This document shows positions 11,186-22,546 of a stretch of 64,000 nucleotides of DNA, in pieces. Source of the stretch: Emmonsiellopsis sp. PD_33 (lineage: Eukaryota > Ascomycota > Eurotiomycetes > Onygenales > Ajellomycetaceae). The notes under the pieces are model-generated. The model saw only the letters and a program-made list of their open reading frames with translations. It made no database searches and was not told the origin of the DNA. Positions within the stretch are counted from its first letter, which is position 1. Every line of letters begins with the position of its first letter. The translations under genes and the position numbers were made by a program. The DNA is taken from contig JANTQF010000007.1 of assembly GCA_032988165.1 (NCBI GenBank), positions 62,001 to 126,000 of the forward strand, in the 5' to 3' direction.

Positions 11186-12579
11186 TTTGATAGGATATCT
11201 TGTAAATCGGTTGGTAGGGGATTTTGTTGCGGAGAGATGTAAGAGAATTGGTCAATGTCGCGCAAAAGCACTCTTTGACTTCAACGAAGTCGAAGATGCC
11301 CGAAACTCCCCACTCTGCGCGTGTTTCCGACGTAGCACCTGTAGGAACAAATCGCGTCTTTTTCGCAGCCTGGTTCGTTCCCCCTTTCCCTTCTTTATTC
11401 TTCAGCGAATGTCGTTGGATGCGCCTGGCAATGTATGAGGAGAAGTCGGATCGAAAGAAAAAAAATACAGGCCTCCAAGCGAAATAGCGTAGCAGGAATA
11501 AGCTTGCGTAACGCACGTTTCCAAAGTGATCGCTAGTAGGCGTAACACGGCAGAGAGAAAGCAACAAAATAACACGGCTAGGGTTGGGGGGGGACTAGGG
11601 CGTGCGGAGTGGCCAAGTTGTCCCGCTGTTTCAAAAGAGTCACAGGGTCCCGATGCGTGTGTATATCTCAAGAACTTGCGCGCGTTATGGGATCTCTAGA
11701 AACAAGGAGTAGGAGAGGTGTAGATGGACGGGAAGCAATCGAGCTTGGAGAATGCGCATGCGCAAATCGATGGCGACGGGTGTGGCTTTATGCGATGGCA
11801 GGTAGCCGGCTGTGGTGGTACGAGAGCTGCTGTGCTTAGAGCCGTGGGGGATAATCGAGGGTATTTATGCGGACAGAACTTGTCTGCGACGGACAGCGGA
11901 CAATGGCAGATTGCAGGCGGAGGATGCCGTTAAGATGGAGAGAAGACGGGGTGAGGTTGGAGGTTGGAGGTTGGAAGTTGACGGAAATCAGATATGGGGG
12001 AGGCTGAGCCGACGACGTCATCGGGCGGGCTGTTTTCCACGTGAGGAGGAATAGGGGAACAACAACTCTCAATTTTGGGATCTATGGGATCTGGTTTATA
12101 TGGAGATGATATTATTCCAGTGCTAGGCGACCAATCAACAATTGACTTGCATCTTTTCTGAGGCCATTATTGCTCTTCTGGATGGTTCTACTGTGGGGGT
12201 GGCTTGGATGCGATAGCAAACATTACATCGGGATTATGGATTCGGTAACGCAAATTAAGGCAAAAAATGTCGTGGAATTCATCGAGGGATAAAGAAGTAA
12301 AGTGGCAAGCATCCGCACTAACTCACTGCTTTCGTAAAAACGTAGAAAACTGCTTCCCCTTGCGGTGCGTTCCTATTCCAAGGCCCATCCCCTGGAATAA
12401 AGCAACCCGGATATATCAAAGAACAAACCAGCAACGTGGAGAAAACCCGATAAAGAATCACAACTGCTATTCAAGGCGCTGAGGTATATCCACCCACCAC
12501 TCACAGATAAACCACGCCCATAAAAATCATCAAAGAACACCCCAATAATAACTTAGCGGCCCTCCCCAGCTTCCAAAAT
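11186..12579. other. Long 5' flank of the Ser/Thr-rich gene
   Basis: About 1.4 kb between the Ser/Thr-rich gene start and the 3' end of the BTB gene. Several frames of 60-140 codons overlap one another on both strands, with none showing domain or intron signals. It is presumably promoter and leader sequence. Confidence 0.45.
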
Positions 12580-13508
12580 TCATGCACGCTTCCGAGCCTT
12601 CGGCTTCGACGGAGCGGCCGCGCTAGCCGAGCCCATACGAGTTCTGCAGCGCTGAAGCACGTGCATTCCAAACTGCTTGACTTCGAAGCATAGCTCCATG
12701 AATTTAGGGTCGTCCATGAGTGACTCCATATGCCGACCACAGGACATGACAAGGCAGCAGCGCAGGAGAATGTCGCCTGTTGCAGGTGTATTATTGTATA
12801 CATAGCGGATGTCGTCGACGGAGAGCTTTGGACAATGACTATCCTGCGCAACGGTGATAAGCCGGTTGTGGATGTGATTCTTGAACCAAGGGGATTGGAT
12901 TTTGTCTGCGAAGATGTAAGATGAGAAGAGGAGGCGCGGGTTGGAGCCACCGTTGGGCAAGGGGCCTGAGGATTGAGTTTGGCGGTGCAGGTCGGTTACT
13001 GTTGCCGATGGTTAGAACAATCAATTGGGGACGCTTTGTTATTGTATCCGTGCACAGTCCTATCTCCCTTTCCAGCTTCAAACTTACAAGGCTGTTCCAT
13101 ATCCGGCGGAGAAACTTCAATCGGACTAGCAGAGATCACCCCGTCGTGAGACTTTCCGGTGTAGAGCCATTGAAGGAACATGGCAAAAGTCCGAACATCG
13201 TCTGCTGGAAGATCGATGACGCCGTTCTTCGTTTCGGCAAAGTTGTTGCGCAACATGCCGCGGAAGAAGAGAGACTGGGATTTGAGCAATCCCTCGTGGA
13301 CATTGAAGGATCGCACCAGGTCTGTTCCGACACGGACTTCGATGAGAGGGGTGGATATAAATCTGGATGGAAGCGTTAGCAATTATACAGTTTTCATAAA
13401 GGGTGGGCATCAACCGTACTTCCAGAGGTTGTGGGAATGGTCCATGTACGGTTCAGAAGGAGGGAGGACCAGGAGATCAACCTCACTGGGAGAAGTGGTG
13501 TCTGCCAT
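12580..13508 (-). CDS. BTB/POZ domain protein
   Basis: Three exons: 13508-13420, 13362-13088 and 12965-12580; 249 aa. The BTB fold runs roughly from residue 30 to 135: STPLIEVRVGTDLVRSFNVHE, then LLKSQSLFFRGMLRNNFAETK, then VIDLPADDVRTFAMFLQWLYTG. These match the strand, helix and FxxxLxWLYTG segments of fungal BTB proteins. The C-terminal half (DKIQSPWFKNHIHNRLITVAQ) is helical and typical of small fungal BTB-only proteins. The protein ends in a basic SKPKARKRA tail that could be a nuclear signal. The donor of intron 1 is GTACGG; it was chosen because it restores the phase and leaves a GCTAAC branch. Partners are unknown; BTB proteins often act as homodimers or CUL3 adaptors. Confidence 0.8.
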
Positions 13509-14279
13509 CTTGATATAATGGCTTGAGGCTCTCTAAGTCTGTAGTTCGCCTGACGTTGTAGACTGCTGAAGGTTAGAGACGGTGGGTGGTGAGTTATGCA
13601 GCTCAAGATCTTTACGAAGAAGAGTGCAGGCTAAGGGCTATGAAGTTGGCGGGTTAGCTTTAAATCAACTGCCACGAGGCGCGTGTTGGAAAGGCAAGGT
13701 GAGCGGGAGTTATTTACACTGGCTGCCTTTGCATCCCTGAAGATAGCTCACTTTACTTGAGATTAGCGATGATGACTGTCGAAGAAAGAAATACTGGCCA
13801 AGCTTTGACAATGACACGCCCCAAGTCCTATTCATCCTGACCTCACCTTCGTTTTCCCTCAGTTTTGTTCGACTTTCACTTCTCTATCAGACTACTCGAT
13901 GGATAATGCACTTGTAGCCGTCACAGGGGGATGGAACTTCGGAACGGACAATGATGGGAATGGGTATAAACTTTGGTGTATCCGATCGCATCCTTCGGGA
14001 GTCTGATGTCTAGGGAGAGCATACAGGCTTGACATCAATCCACCGCATATGGATTATCCCGTGCCGCGATATGAATGGGCCTCCTGTGGCCTTTGGTGTC
14101 CTTTGATATTGGGCGGCATGCATCCTCTGCGAAGGGAATCGGGAGCAATCTTGAGTTCACTAAGCCTAGACACATGGCATAGCAGTTTGATGGCCTTGTC
14201 GTTCAAAGTTCCTAGGAAACAGACGTGCATCAGCATCACATCAAACCAACGAGAAATGGAATGTTTGTCTGGAAACTTT

Positions 14280-14298
14280 GAAGCTTCGTCGAAGCTTC
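14280..14298. promoter_or_regulatory. Heat-shock-element-like GAA/TTC array
   Basis: GAAGCTTC, GTC, GAAGCTTC: two copies of an 8-bp palindrome make four alternating GAA/TTC units, resembling Hsf1 sites. It is about 700 bp upstream of the eIF2A start and about 770 bp upstream of the BTB gene. The spacing between the two halves is 3 nt rather than 2, so the match is imperfect. Confidence 0.3.
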
Positions 14299-14344
14299 CA
14301 AGATCCGCCTTGAGCCGCATCACATGATGTCATCGGCACCAGCC

Positions 14345-14373
14345 ACACGCTAGCCGCATGCAGCCTAGCGTGT
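14345..14373. repeat. 9-bp inverted repeat with 11-nt spacer
   Basis: ACACGCTAG at 14345-14353 and CTAGCGTGT at 14365-14373 flank a spacer containing GCATGC. It could be a dimeric factor site or a small hairpin; no factor is assigned. Confidence 0.4.
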
Positions 14374-14995
14374 CCCTCTGCGGCTCTGCAGCCCACATCG
14401 AAAAACTCGGCGAAAAATCATCCAACCTCGAACTTCTCGTCCACCCCGTCTCCGCCGTCCGTCCGCTCCTCTCTCGCTCTCCGGAGACTCCTGGCACTGC
14501 TCACTCCGTCTCGCGCGCCCTGCCGGTTGCCACAGCCACGCTATCCCAGACAGACACGCCCGTTAGGCTCGTTCTTGTTCCCCGCCATCCGTCTCTCGTA
14601 CCACGAATCTTGTTTCAATCGCTGGCATTTGCTTGTCAAGCTCGGGAGAAACAGCACAGAGGAACCAGATCCCGTTCGTCTGCTTAAACGCTTGCTAGGA
14701 GGAGTAGTTTTTCTATTGTCGGTGTGAGGAAAGCAAGAAGTCGACTGTTTCAGCCACTGCGCTCGGGCAGATACAAAGATCAGCGCGATAAAGGAAGGGC
14801 AAACAGCTGCATCCAAGCACGCCCCGCCACCAACCTGCTGAATAACCGCTATTTGAGCGTCGCATTCCGCGCTTCAGCAAACGAGCCAGCTATATTTTTT
14901 GGTGGTTCCGCTTGCTCGACTTTCTGTCTCCTTTTCTGGGGAGTCTTTATCGTTTCGTTCCGACTGTCAGCTTTGTTCTGTGGCTTTGAGTAGCT

Positions 14996-17480
14996 ATGGC
15001 ATCTCCAGCTCAGTTTGCGTGTGAGTATTGTCTCTATCGCTTGCAGACAGAATATCGTCCTGACCAAGTATCACCCAGATCGCACGCAAAAGGGCATTGC
15101 CATCGTCGATGCAGCTCCAGTTTATGAGTCACTCCCCGGGTTCACGAGGTATTTACAATAGGATATGTGTATCGAAATGCCCAAGTACTAACGGCCCTTA
15201 CGCAGACCCGAGGGTAATCTGCGCTGCTATGCTTATTCGCCGTGCGGTCGGTATTTTGCCTGGGCGGCTCCCGATTGGTAGACATTTCCAACCCTAAATT
15301 TCCAAATATCGGGCTCTAACACGCAGAACAGTGTCGTGATTGTCGACCCTTCCGTTGGCCACGTTATTACCACCCTGCCTGCCGATAACGTCTACGAACT
15401 TGGCTTTTCGCCACTCGGAACGTATATCATTACCTGGCAACGGCCTTCAAAGGACGAAAATGGAGACGCTGTCAAGAACTTGAAGGTCTGGAGGGTTATT
15501 GAGGGTCCCCCAGGCGATAATGGGGATAGCCAGGAACATCATATCGTTGGACGATTTGTCCAGAAGGCCCAGACGGGATGGAATTTGCAATATACGCCAG
15601 ATGAGAAGTACTGCGCAAGAGTCGTCACCAACGAGGTCCAGTTTTATGAAAGCGGAGAGCTAGGGAAGGTCTGGAATAAGCTCCGGGTAGAGGGAGTGTC
15701 GGATTTCGCCCTGTCCCCTGGGAGAAATAACTCGATTGCTGTGTTTATTCCAGAGCGGAAGGTCAGTTTGCCACATATTCTTTCGCCGTTGGTTCGACGA
15801 ACGGTTTATTAACAAAACATTTGCAGGGCCTGCCCGCTTCTGTCAGGGTCTTCAACGTCCCATTGTTCAACGCACCAGTTTCCCAGAAGAACTTCTTCAA
15901 AGGCGACAAGGTCCAATTGAAGTGGAATAATACTGGAACGACCCTGATCGTCCTTGCGCAAACTGATGTCGACAAATCTAACAAGAGTTACTACGGCGAA
16001 ACCACTCTTTATCTCCTGAGCGCCAGCGGAGGTTTTGATTCAAGAATCGATCTTGGTACGATTCTATAACTCGTTATAAAGCCTGACTTGGTTACTAATC
16101 TATCCTATAGATAAGGAGGGTCCTATTCATGACGTGACCTGGTCTCCAAACTCGAAAGAATTTGGAGTCGTCTACGGATATATGCCCGCCAAAACCACCA
16201 TTTTCAATACCCGCGCCGTGGCCACCCATTCGTTCGCCCTGGGCCCGCGAAACACGATCATCTTCTCTCCCACCGGAAAATTTGTTATTGTGGCTGGGTT
16301 TGGTAACCTGGCGGGACAGATGGACATCTATGATCTGGAAAAGGATTATAAGAAGGTGGCCACTATTGAGGCATCGAATGCTAGCGTGTGCGAATGGAGC
16401 CCTGATGGAAAGTACATCCTAACCGCCACCACTAGCCCGCGACTCCGAGTGGATAACGGAGTTCGCATCTGGCACGTGGGCGGTGGGCTGATGTACAACG
16501 AGGATATGGCCGAATTATACAACGTCTGCTGGCGGCCCCAGTCCGCCACCTCCCACCCACCGGAAAACCCATTCCACCCCATGCCCACCCCACATCCATC
16601 GGCCCTCACCTATCTAGCCACCAAAAAGGCACCCTCAAAACCAGCCGGCGCATACCGCCCCCCTGGCGCCCGCGGCCAAGTCACTCCCCTAGCCTTCCGC
16701 CGAGAAGATGAAGGCGGCGAGAAATTTGTCCGCGACGAATCCTCCGCCTTCGGTAGCAGCATCAACGGCCTGGGCAAGCCACGCCGCCGCGTCGTGCCCG
16801 GCGCAGAGCCTGCAGGTGAATACCTGCCCCCAGGCGCCGCCCCCGGAGGCGGGGTAACACTCCCTCCCGGCGCGGAAACCGACGACAAGCTGTCCAAAGC
16901 AGCAGCGAAGAACAAGAAGAAGCGCGAAGCGAAAAAGGCACGCGAAATGGCTGAGAAAGCCGGCGGACTTGCTGTCGATGCCGCAGCACCAGCGGACGCT
17001 GGTGCCAATATCCCCATGGGCCCCAGCGCCGACCGCCGCGATAGACGCGGCCACTCGCGCAGCCGTTCGCGCGGGAACAATGGCAGCCAAACCCTCGACC
17101 CCAACAGCTTCAGCCGCCAAACCCAGAACCGCGACCGGAGCCGTAGCGCCCACCGTCGCCAGCGCTCGGACAATCGCCCCAACGGCAACGGCAATACTCA
17201 GCCCCGACCAAACGTAAACACCCGCGCCGCACCACCCAACGGCACCCCGGCCGCCGCCACCGTTGCCGCGCCAGATGTGACGGTGACGTCACCGCAGACG
17301 CCTGCTGTCGGCACGCCGCAGGAGAAGAAGATCCGTGGATTGTTGAAGAAGATCCGCGCGATTGATGAGTTGAAGATGCGTGTGGCGGGTGGGGAGAAAC
17401 TGGAGGATACGCAGATGAAGAAGATTCGGACGGAGGAGGGGGTTAGGAAGGAGTTGGAGGGTTTGGGGTGGACGGGGTAG
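14996..17480 (+). CDS. Eukaryotic translation initiation factor 2A (eIF2A)
   Basis: Six exons: 14996-15020, 15079-15148, 15206-15277, 15332-15761, 15827-16055 and 16111-17480; 731 aa. The N-terminal two thirds form the eIF2A WD-type beta-propeller: GIAIVDAAPVYESLPGFTR, CYAYSPCGRYFAWAAPD, PIHDVTWSPNSKEFGVVYG and NASVCEWSPDGKYILTATTSPRL are characteristic. It is cytosolic and thought to deliver initiator tRNA to the 40S subunit at non-canonical starts. The C-terminal part has an AAKNKKKREAKKAREMAEK basic helix, an Arg/Ser-rich stretch near residues 520-590, and ends with the conserved KKIRGLLKKIRAIDELKMR helix. The acceptor of exon 4 was set at 15332 to keep phase, giving PDCVVIVDPS. The small N-terminal exons are usual for this gene in fungi. 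Confidence 0.94.
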
Positions 17481-17875
17481 ATGGGGTAGACTGGGTTGGA
17501 TGGGGGGAGGGAGGATGTGAGGTTGACGTGGGCGTGGGCCTGGTTTTTGGAGGGCGTGAAGGGATTCTAGATATCATCAGATCTATACAACTTGAGCTAT
17601 ACCTACCTACCTTCCTACCTACCTACCTTGAAACTGGAAACGAAGAAATGGACGAGGAAGAATAGGTTTTAGTCCCGCTTTGTTCCTCGGGGGGGCTGCC
17701 TAGGACAGATAGGTTATGTTCTTGTTTTGGCATGTATGTATGTACATAGTTCTATGGAACTTTTGGACTAGATCTGAATGATAGGGAGCTTTATTATTAT
17801 GTATGGATTGTTATTATTGATAAATAGTGATAAAACAAAATACATACACCAACATAGTACGCTAGTATATACTTA
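17481..17875. other. Convergent 3' flank region
   Basis: Spacer between the 3' ends of eIF2A (+) and the serine hydrolase (-). It contains a short (CTAC)n-like run near 17600-17630. I see no gene. Confidence 0.5.
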
Positions 17876-19585
17876 TCACAAAGCTGCATAAACCCTCCCT
17901 TGGAAATCCCTCCACAGCCTCACAGCCTCCGAATCCATATATGGTAGCATATTGAGGAACACCAAGCCCGCGACGCCGGATTTTCTGTCGATCCACCAGT
18001 ATGTGCTGCACAGGACAAGGAGTAGAAAAGGAGGTTAGCAGTGAGCCGCTGATGCACGAAGAAAGGGGGTTTGGAATGCTGACAATAAAAAACAAGGGGT
18101 AGTAAAAATAGATAGGTAAATAATAAAAAGAAAGAAAGAAAAAACATACTTCGTCAACCCACCACCCATCGCTGTCCCCCTCTCACATCCAGTCGGGTAC
18201 CTTCCCCCCTCCCCTTCCCCCTCCCCATCATCATCCAAAACCACAAACCCCAACCCATGATTAACCGCCCTTTCCGGGAACAAAATATTCCCCGCAATCG
18301 TCACAGCCTTCCCATCAACAGCCTCCTCCCTCAGCCACCTCGCGCTCGCCAACTGCGGTCTAAACATCTCCTGCACCGTCTGGCTCTTCAGCAGCGGACA
18401 GTCCGGGGCGATGAGCGCGTGGAGCAGCTTGATGAAGTCGGCGGGCGTGGAGTAGAGGCCGTAGCCACCGGATTCTAACGAGAGGGATTCAGAGTCGTGG
18501 AGCCACATTTCGAACGGCTCGGGGTGGAAGGGGGTGCTGGAGCCCGGTTGTTCGGAGCGGGCGTGGATTGAGGCGAGGCGGGAGCGGATGGTGGGGTTGC
18601 GGAGGGGGTGGAAGGTTGTGGATGTCATGGAGAGGGGGTGGAAGATGTGTTTGGAGAGGTATTCGTCTAGTGTGCAGCTGTGTAGGCGGGTGATGAGGAT
18701 TGCCGCCTGGGGGTGGATGGCGTGGGTTTGTTGTTAGTTTGGTTATGTAGATTTGTAGTGGGATGTGTGTAAGAGCATATGGATAGGACTAGGTGGGTAT
18801 TCGGGTGCGATTTCTTCCTTACCCAGTCGAGTCCGAAGCCATACATCCATTTCGTCCCTGGGTCGAAGCGAAGGGGGAAGTTCATGTGTTCAATGGATGT
18901 AGGTTGCCTCTGGGGCCAGCCTTTGTAGGTGTTGTATTTTTGATAGGCTCTGGAGGGTATGTTAGTGCTGTTAAGGTCATGTTTGGATGACTGAGATGTT
19001 TCTTTTTATGATTTTTTGACATCCCTCTTGTTCCCTAGTAGAGCGGAAACTCAGGTAGAAGAGAAATAACAGAAAGAAATGAACAAGACCAAAAGAAAAT
19101 TCTCTTTTCTTTCTTCCTTACGGGTCAAATATAGCCGCGCTAATCCCCCCAGTATGATTCATCATCTGCCTCAGCGTCAACTGTGTCTTCGCTTTGCGTA
19201 GAATCGGCTCTTCGTTCCCGCCCTCACCAGCACCATCCACAGACCTCCAGCCAACCATGACATCTGGATTTTCAAACTCGGGCAGAAGTTTTCCGATGGG
19301 CTCATCAAGCATAACAAGCCCCTGGTCAACGCATTGCAATACCGCAACTGCGGTGATAAGCTTGGTCGTCGACGCCAGGTATAAAACTGTATCTGCAGTC
19401 ATTGGCGGCGAGTCTGGTTGTATGGAGCGACGACCCTGGCATTCTGGCGGCAGGATGGGTTCTCCAGACGCGTTCACTGCCCAGCAAACTGCGCCGGGGA
19501 TGGGTTTGCGGGATGGTTCTGTTTGGGGACTCTGCTCGTTGACGAGGGCGTTGCGAGAGAGGGTGTCGTTGAAGGTGTCGGCCAT
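17876..19585 (-). CDS. Beta-lactamase-like serine hydrolase/transesterase
   Basis: Four exons: 19585-19122, 18949-18823, 18706-18150 and 18005-17876; 425 aa. The class C beta-lactamase/EstB/LovD fold is shown by the SxxK nucleophile motif STTK at residues 72-75 (LYLASTTKLITAVAVLQ), the motif-2 Tyr at residue 191 in WMYGFGLDW, RQMMNHTGGI after motif 1, and the family C-terminus TYWWIDRKSGVAGLVFLNMLPY. Family members hydrolyse esters or transfer acyl groups; LovD is a biosynthetic example. There is no signal peptide, so it is likely intracellular. It is divergent from the LaeA-like methyltransferase across 1.16 kb. The substrate is unknown and no polyketide or peptide synthase is in the window, so a secondary-metabolism role is only a possibility. 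Confidence 0.88.
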
Positions 19586-20743
19586 GGTAATAAAGTCTCT
19601 TTAGATATGAGTAGCTTTGCAAGGCTCTGATATTATTGGAGAACTGAAATAAGCCTCTGTAATGGCGCCCTGTTGAATGTGATATCGCGATGCTCTGGTG
19701 GTGGTTGTGATATCCAGGATATCCAGCGGGGCGGATATCAAGAGCAATTGAGACTCCACATACAGGCAAGTATGCGGGGTTTAGTCGCTCCTGAAGATTC
19801 TCCGAGAACCCATTAGGGGCCCAGTCTCGTGATTTAACGTATTATTCAAAACATCCCATCTCCATGGCGGAGAGACCCATTGTCATCGGACGATTTGGCA
19901 CATTAAGACATCATGTTTGCACACACTCGGGGATTAACCGTAATATTCTGTATATGGAAGGCAAGGCTAGCCCAGACAGCGGCCGAATAGGATGCTAGAA
20001 GGACATCTCTATTGATGAGTTTCCGAATACTGAAAAGCTGAAGATATACAGGCTGTCAATGAAGAAATGAAGCAGTTGAATTTTGGCTGAATGCAATTTC
20101 ACGTGATTCTCAAAATACTAGTAACTACTACTAGTATCTCAACAACAAGCTACTCCGTAGAAACTCCAGCATGCCAAAAGATGAACATCCCTTGTTATTT
20201 AGATCCATGTCTTTCCAGAGCGAAGCACGCTTCCCGCCCGCTTGTTGGTTCCCTCGCTCTCCCTCTCCCTTCTTTGCCGCAGACGGCACTGGTTCCGTCG
20301 GATAGTACTAATTAGCATAATTACCCCGGTCTGATACTACCAGTGGTTAGGAGTCAATAGAAAGAAAATGGACATAGGCATATTTTCGTACAGGGGTAAT
20401 ATATTTAAGCAGGGGATATTCGTGAGTTAATTGGTCAAATTGCACCCTTGTACGCATAAGATCTGACTTGAGATAGGCACCTTGAGTTACAACGGTCGGC
20501 GGAAACGACGAAATGCATACTAGTAGTATTCCAGCGTCAGGGGGGGATATTAAGAAGCAATCCCTAAAATAGCACGGGTACTCCCTTGTCGCACTGATCT
20601 CCTCCCAGTTGATCATGCCCCGCCCGAGCCCTCGTTTTTTACCTTGATCTCTGTTTTGTTTTCATGGGAGAACGTTTTCGACCCCATATTTCCGAAAGAG
20701 CTTCAGTCTCAGAACGCATTTGTCCCCTTTATTTGCAAGCGAG
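19586..20743. other. Divergent promoter region, serine hydrolase / methyltransferase
   Basis: About 1.16 kb between two divergent start codons. It contains a 23-bp palindromic ATACTAGTA-type element (20115-20137) and a related 13-mer (20517-20529). No supported gene. Confidence 0.5.
20115..20137. repeat. Palindrome with 9-bp arms ATACTAGTA/TACTAGTAT
   Basis: Arms at 20115-20123 and 20129-20137 with a 5-nt spacer. A related 13-mer, ATACTAGTAGTAT, lies at 20517-20529 in the same promoter region, and an identical 13-mer occurs far away at 62675-62687. Confidence 0.45.
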
Positions 20744-22546
20744 ATGGCATCAAAATCCGCGTCACCCGCACCCGCGACTGGAAATGGGAGCTCACAGGAC
20801 CCATTACCCAGAGCATTGCCAGCAGCGCTGCAGGAAATTTCCGTAGATGAAGACGTCAGTGCCTGTTCTCTGTTATGATGGACACATGCAACCCAAACGA
20901 GTTCTATTGGATACTAATTTTACGGTTCTAGTATGCCAATGACACAGATTCAGCTTTTGGGGCAGAGATGTGAGCAGATTCCAGGACCATTGGAGACTCG
21001 ATCGGGTATGAAAACGGCGGCCCATTGATCTGATTAAATGGTTACCCTGCAGATCGAGTTACTCGACCTCTCTAGTAAGCAGTGTTCTCGAGAATTCATA
21101 CGAGTATGGTCGAAGGTGTGTCCACGTCGCATACTGCTTGTTGATTAGACGCTCTTTGCTAACCCATATTTAATAGATACCATGCGTGAGTATACCATTG
21201 GCCAGGCTTTACTTGAGTTGAAGAATTCAGAGATGTCTAACGCACCAGACACGCATTGCAGTTACAAAGGGTCCGGTGAGCGTCGATTTACAATATGACT
21301 ATTGGCCCGCGCATGCTGATATCTTATCAATTCTAGACTATGTTCGACCGAATGACGAGGTACTCATCCTGTCCATCGTTGACCAGAAAAGACTGCGCGT
21401 ATTAATTACTAAGATAGGCCGAAAAAGATCGATTGGATATGAACCATCAGATTCTCCGCATAGTGATGCACGGGAAACTTTTTGAAGCTCCCGTCCCACA
21501 AAATGTTCAGCGAGTCCTTGATGTTGGCTGTGTGAGTATTGACGAATTACTGCCATATGAAACGGGTATAAGGGCTAATCCGGTATAGGGTACTGGTTTA
21601 TGGGCTATCGAATTTGGTATGAGGATATCTACGCATATTTATTTACCATGCGCCTGACTGACCGATTGAAGCCGATGACCATCCATCTGCTGAGGTATAT
21701 CGTTTCCCCCTATAATTTCAGTGCATCGGTCCACGCATGGACCTCCTCAAAGCCAACCCAGGCACATACCTACTTGAATAGATTTATTCTATTTCCAGAA
21801 TATCTAACAATAGTCTTACTCGTACAGGTTCTAGGCGTCGACCTGCAACCAATCCAACCAACCCTCGTACCCCCAAATTTAAAATTCGAAATCGACGACG
21901 TCGAGGATGAATTCCCCCACACAAAACCCTTCGACTACATCCACTGCCGCTACATGGCCTACTCAATCAAAGACTGGCCACGTCTCGTTAGCCAGATATA
22001 CAAGTTGCGTTCCTCCCTCCTCTTTCTCTCAATACCCCCCCTGCGTCCCTGCTCTCTCGGGTCTCAAATCCAACTAACCCACCCCGACACCCAACCAGGC
22101 ACACCGCCCCCAACGGCATCGCGGAATTTATGGACTATGACCTGACCTACCACTGCGACGATGGAAGCATGGACAACACTACCCTCGCGCAATGGGGAGC
22201 TGACCTACCTCGCGCCGGCCGGCTCCTCGGGCGCGACCCGTGTCCGGGTATAAACCTCGAGAAATGGGTGCGGGAAGCAGGGTTTACACAAATCGTTCAC
22301 AAAGAGTACATTATGCCCCTTGGACCCTGGCCAAAAGATAAACATTTGAAGTTGCTAGGAGCATATAATCATATGATGGTGTCTCAGGGGGTGGAAGCTT
22401 TTACCTTGAGACTTTTTATCAAGGTGTTGGGGTGGTCGCATGAGGAGGTTCAGGTGTTATTGGCCAAGGTTAGGAGGGATTTGGAGAGGAAGGGGATCCA
22501 TATCTATACAAAGGTGCATGCTGTTTGGGGGGTGAAGGAGGAGTAG
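20744..22546 (+). CDS. LaeA-like SAM-dependent methyltransferase
   Basis: Eleven exons: 20744-20854, 20932-20969, 21053-21115, 21177-21185 (9 nt), 21262-21275 (14 nt), 21337-21359 (23 nt), 21418-21531, 21589-21616 (28 nt), 21672-21694 (23 nt), 21828-22003 and 22099-22546; 348 aa. The spliced product restores the full fungal UMTA/LaeA-like pattern: SYSTSLVSSVLENSYEYGRR, YHAYKGSDYVRPNDEAEKDR, a class I SAM motif VLDVGCGTGLWAIEFADDHP (about residues 119-138), GVDLQPIQP, FDYIHCRYMAYSIKDWPRLV and IAEFMDYDL. Such proteins use S-adenosylmethionine; most are uncharacterised and the acceptor is not predictable. None of the tiny exons can be skipped without losing frame or a conserved block, except the 9-nt one, which would remove three residues. 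The exon 10 donor (GTTGCG) is unusual. Confidence 0.85.

Larger units (their letters stand above)
13509..14995. other. Divergent promoter region, BTB gene / eIF2A
   Basis: About 1.5 kb between two divergent genes. Overlapping frames at 14049-14327 (+) and 14054-14323 (-) have no recognisable domain. It holds a heat-shock-element-like array at 14280-14298 and an inverted repeat at 14345-14373. Confidence 0.5.

Noticed and set aside
14049..14327. Overlapping sense and antisense frames of about 90 codons
   Set aside because: Neither shows a domain or splice structure; both lie in a divergent promoter.
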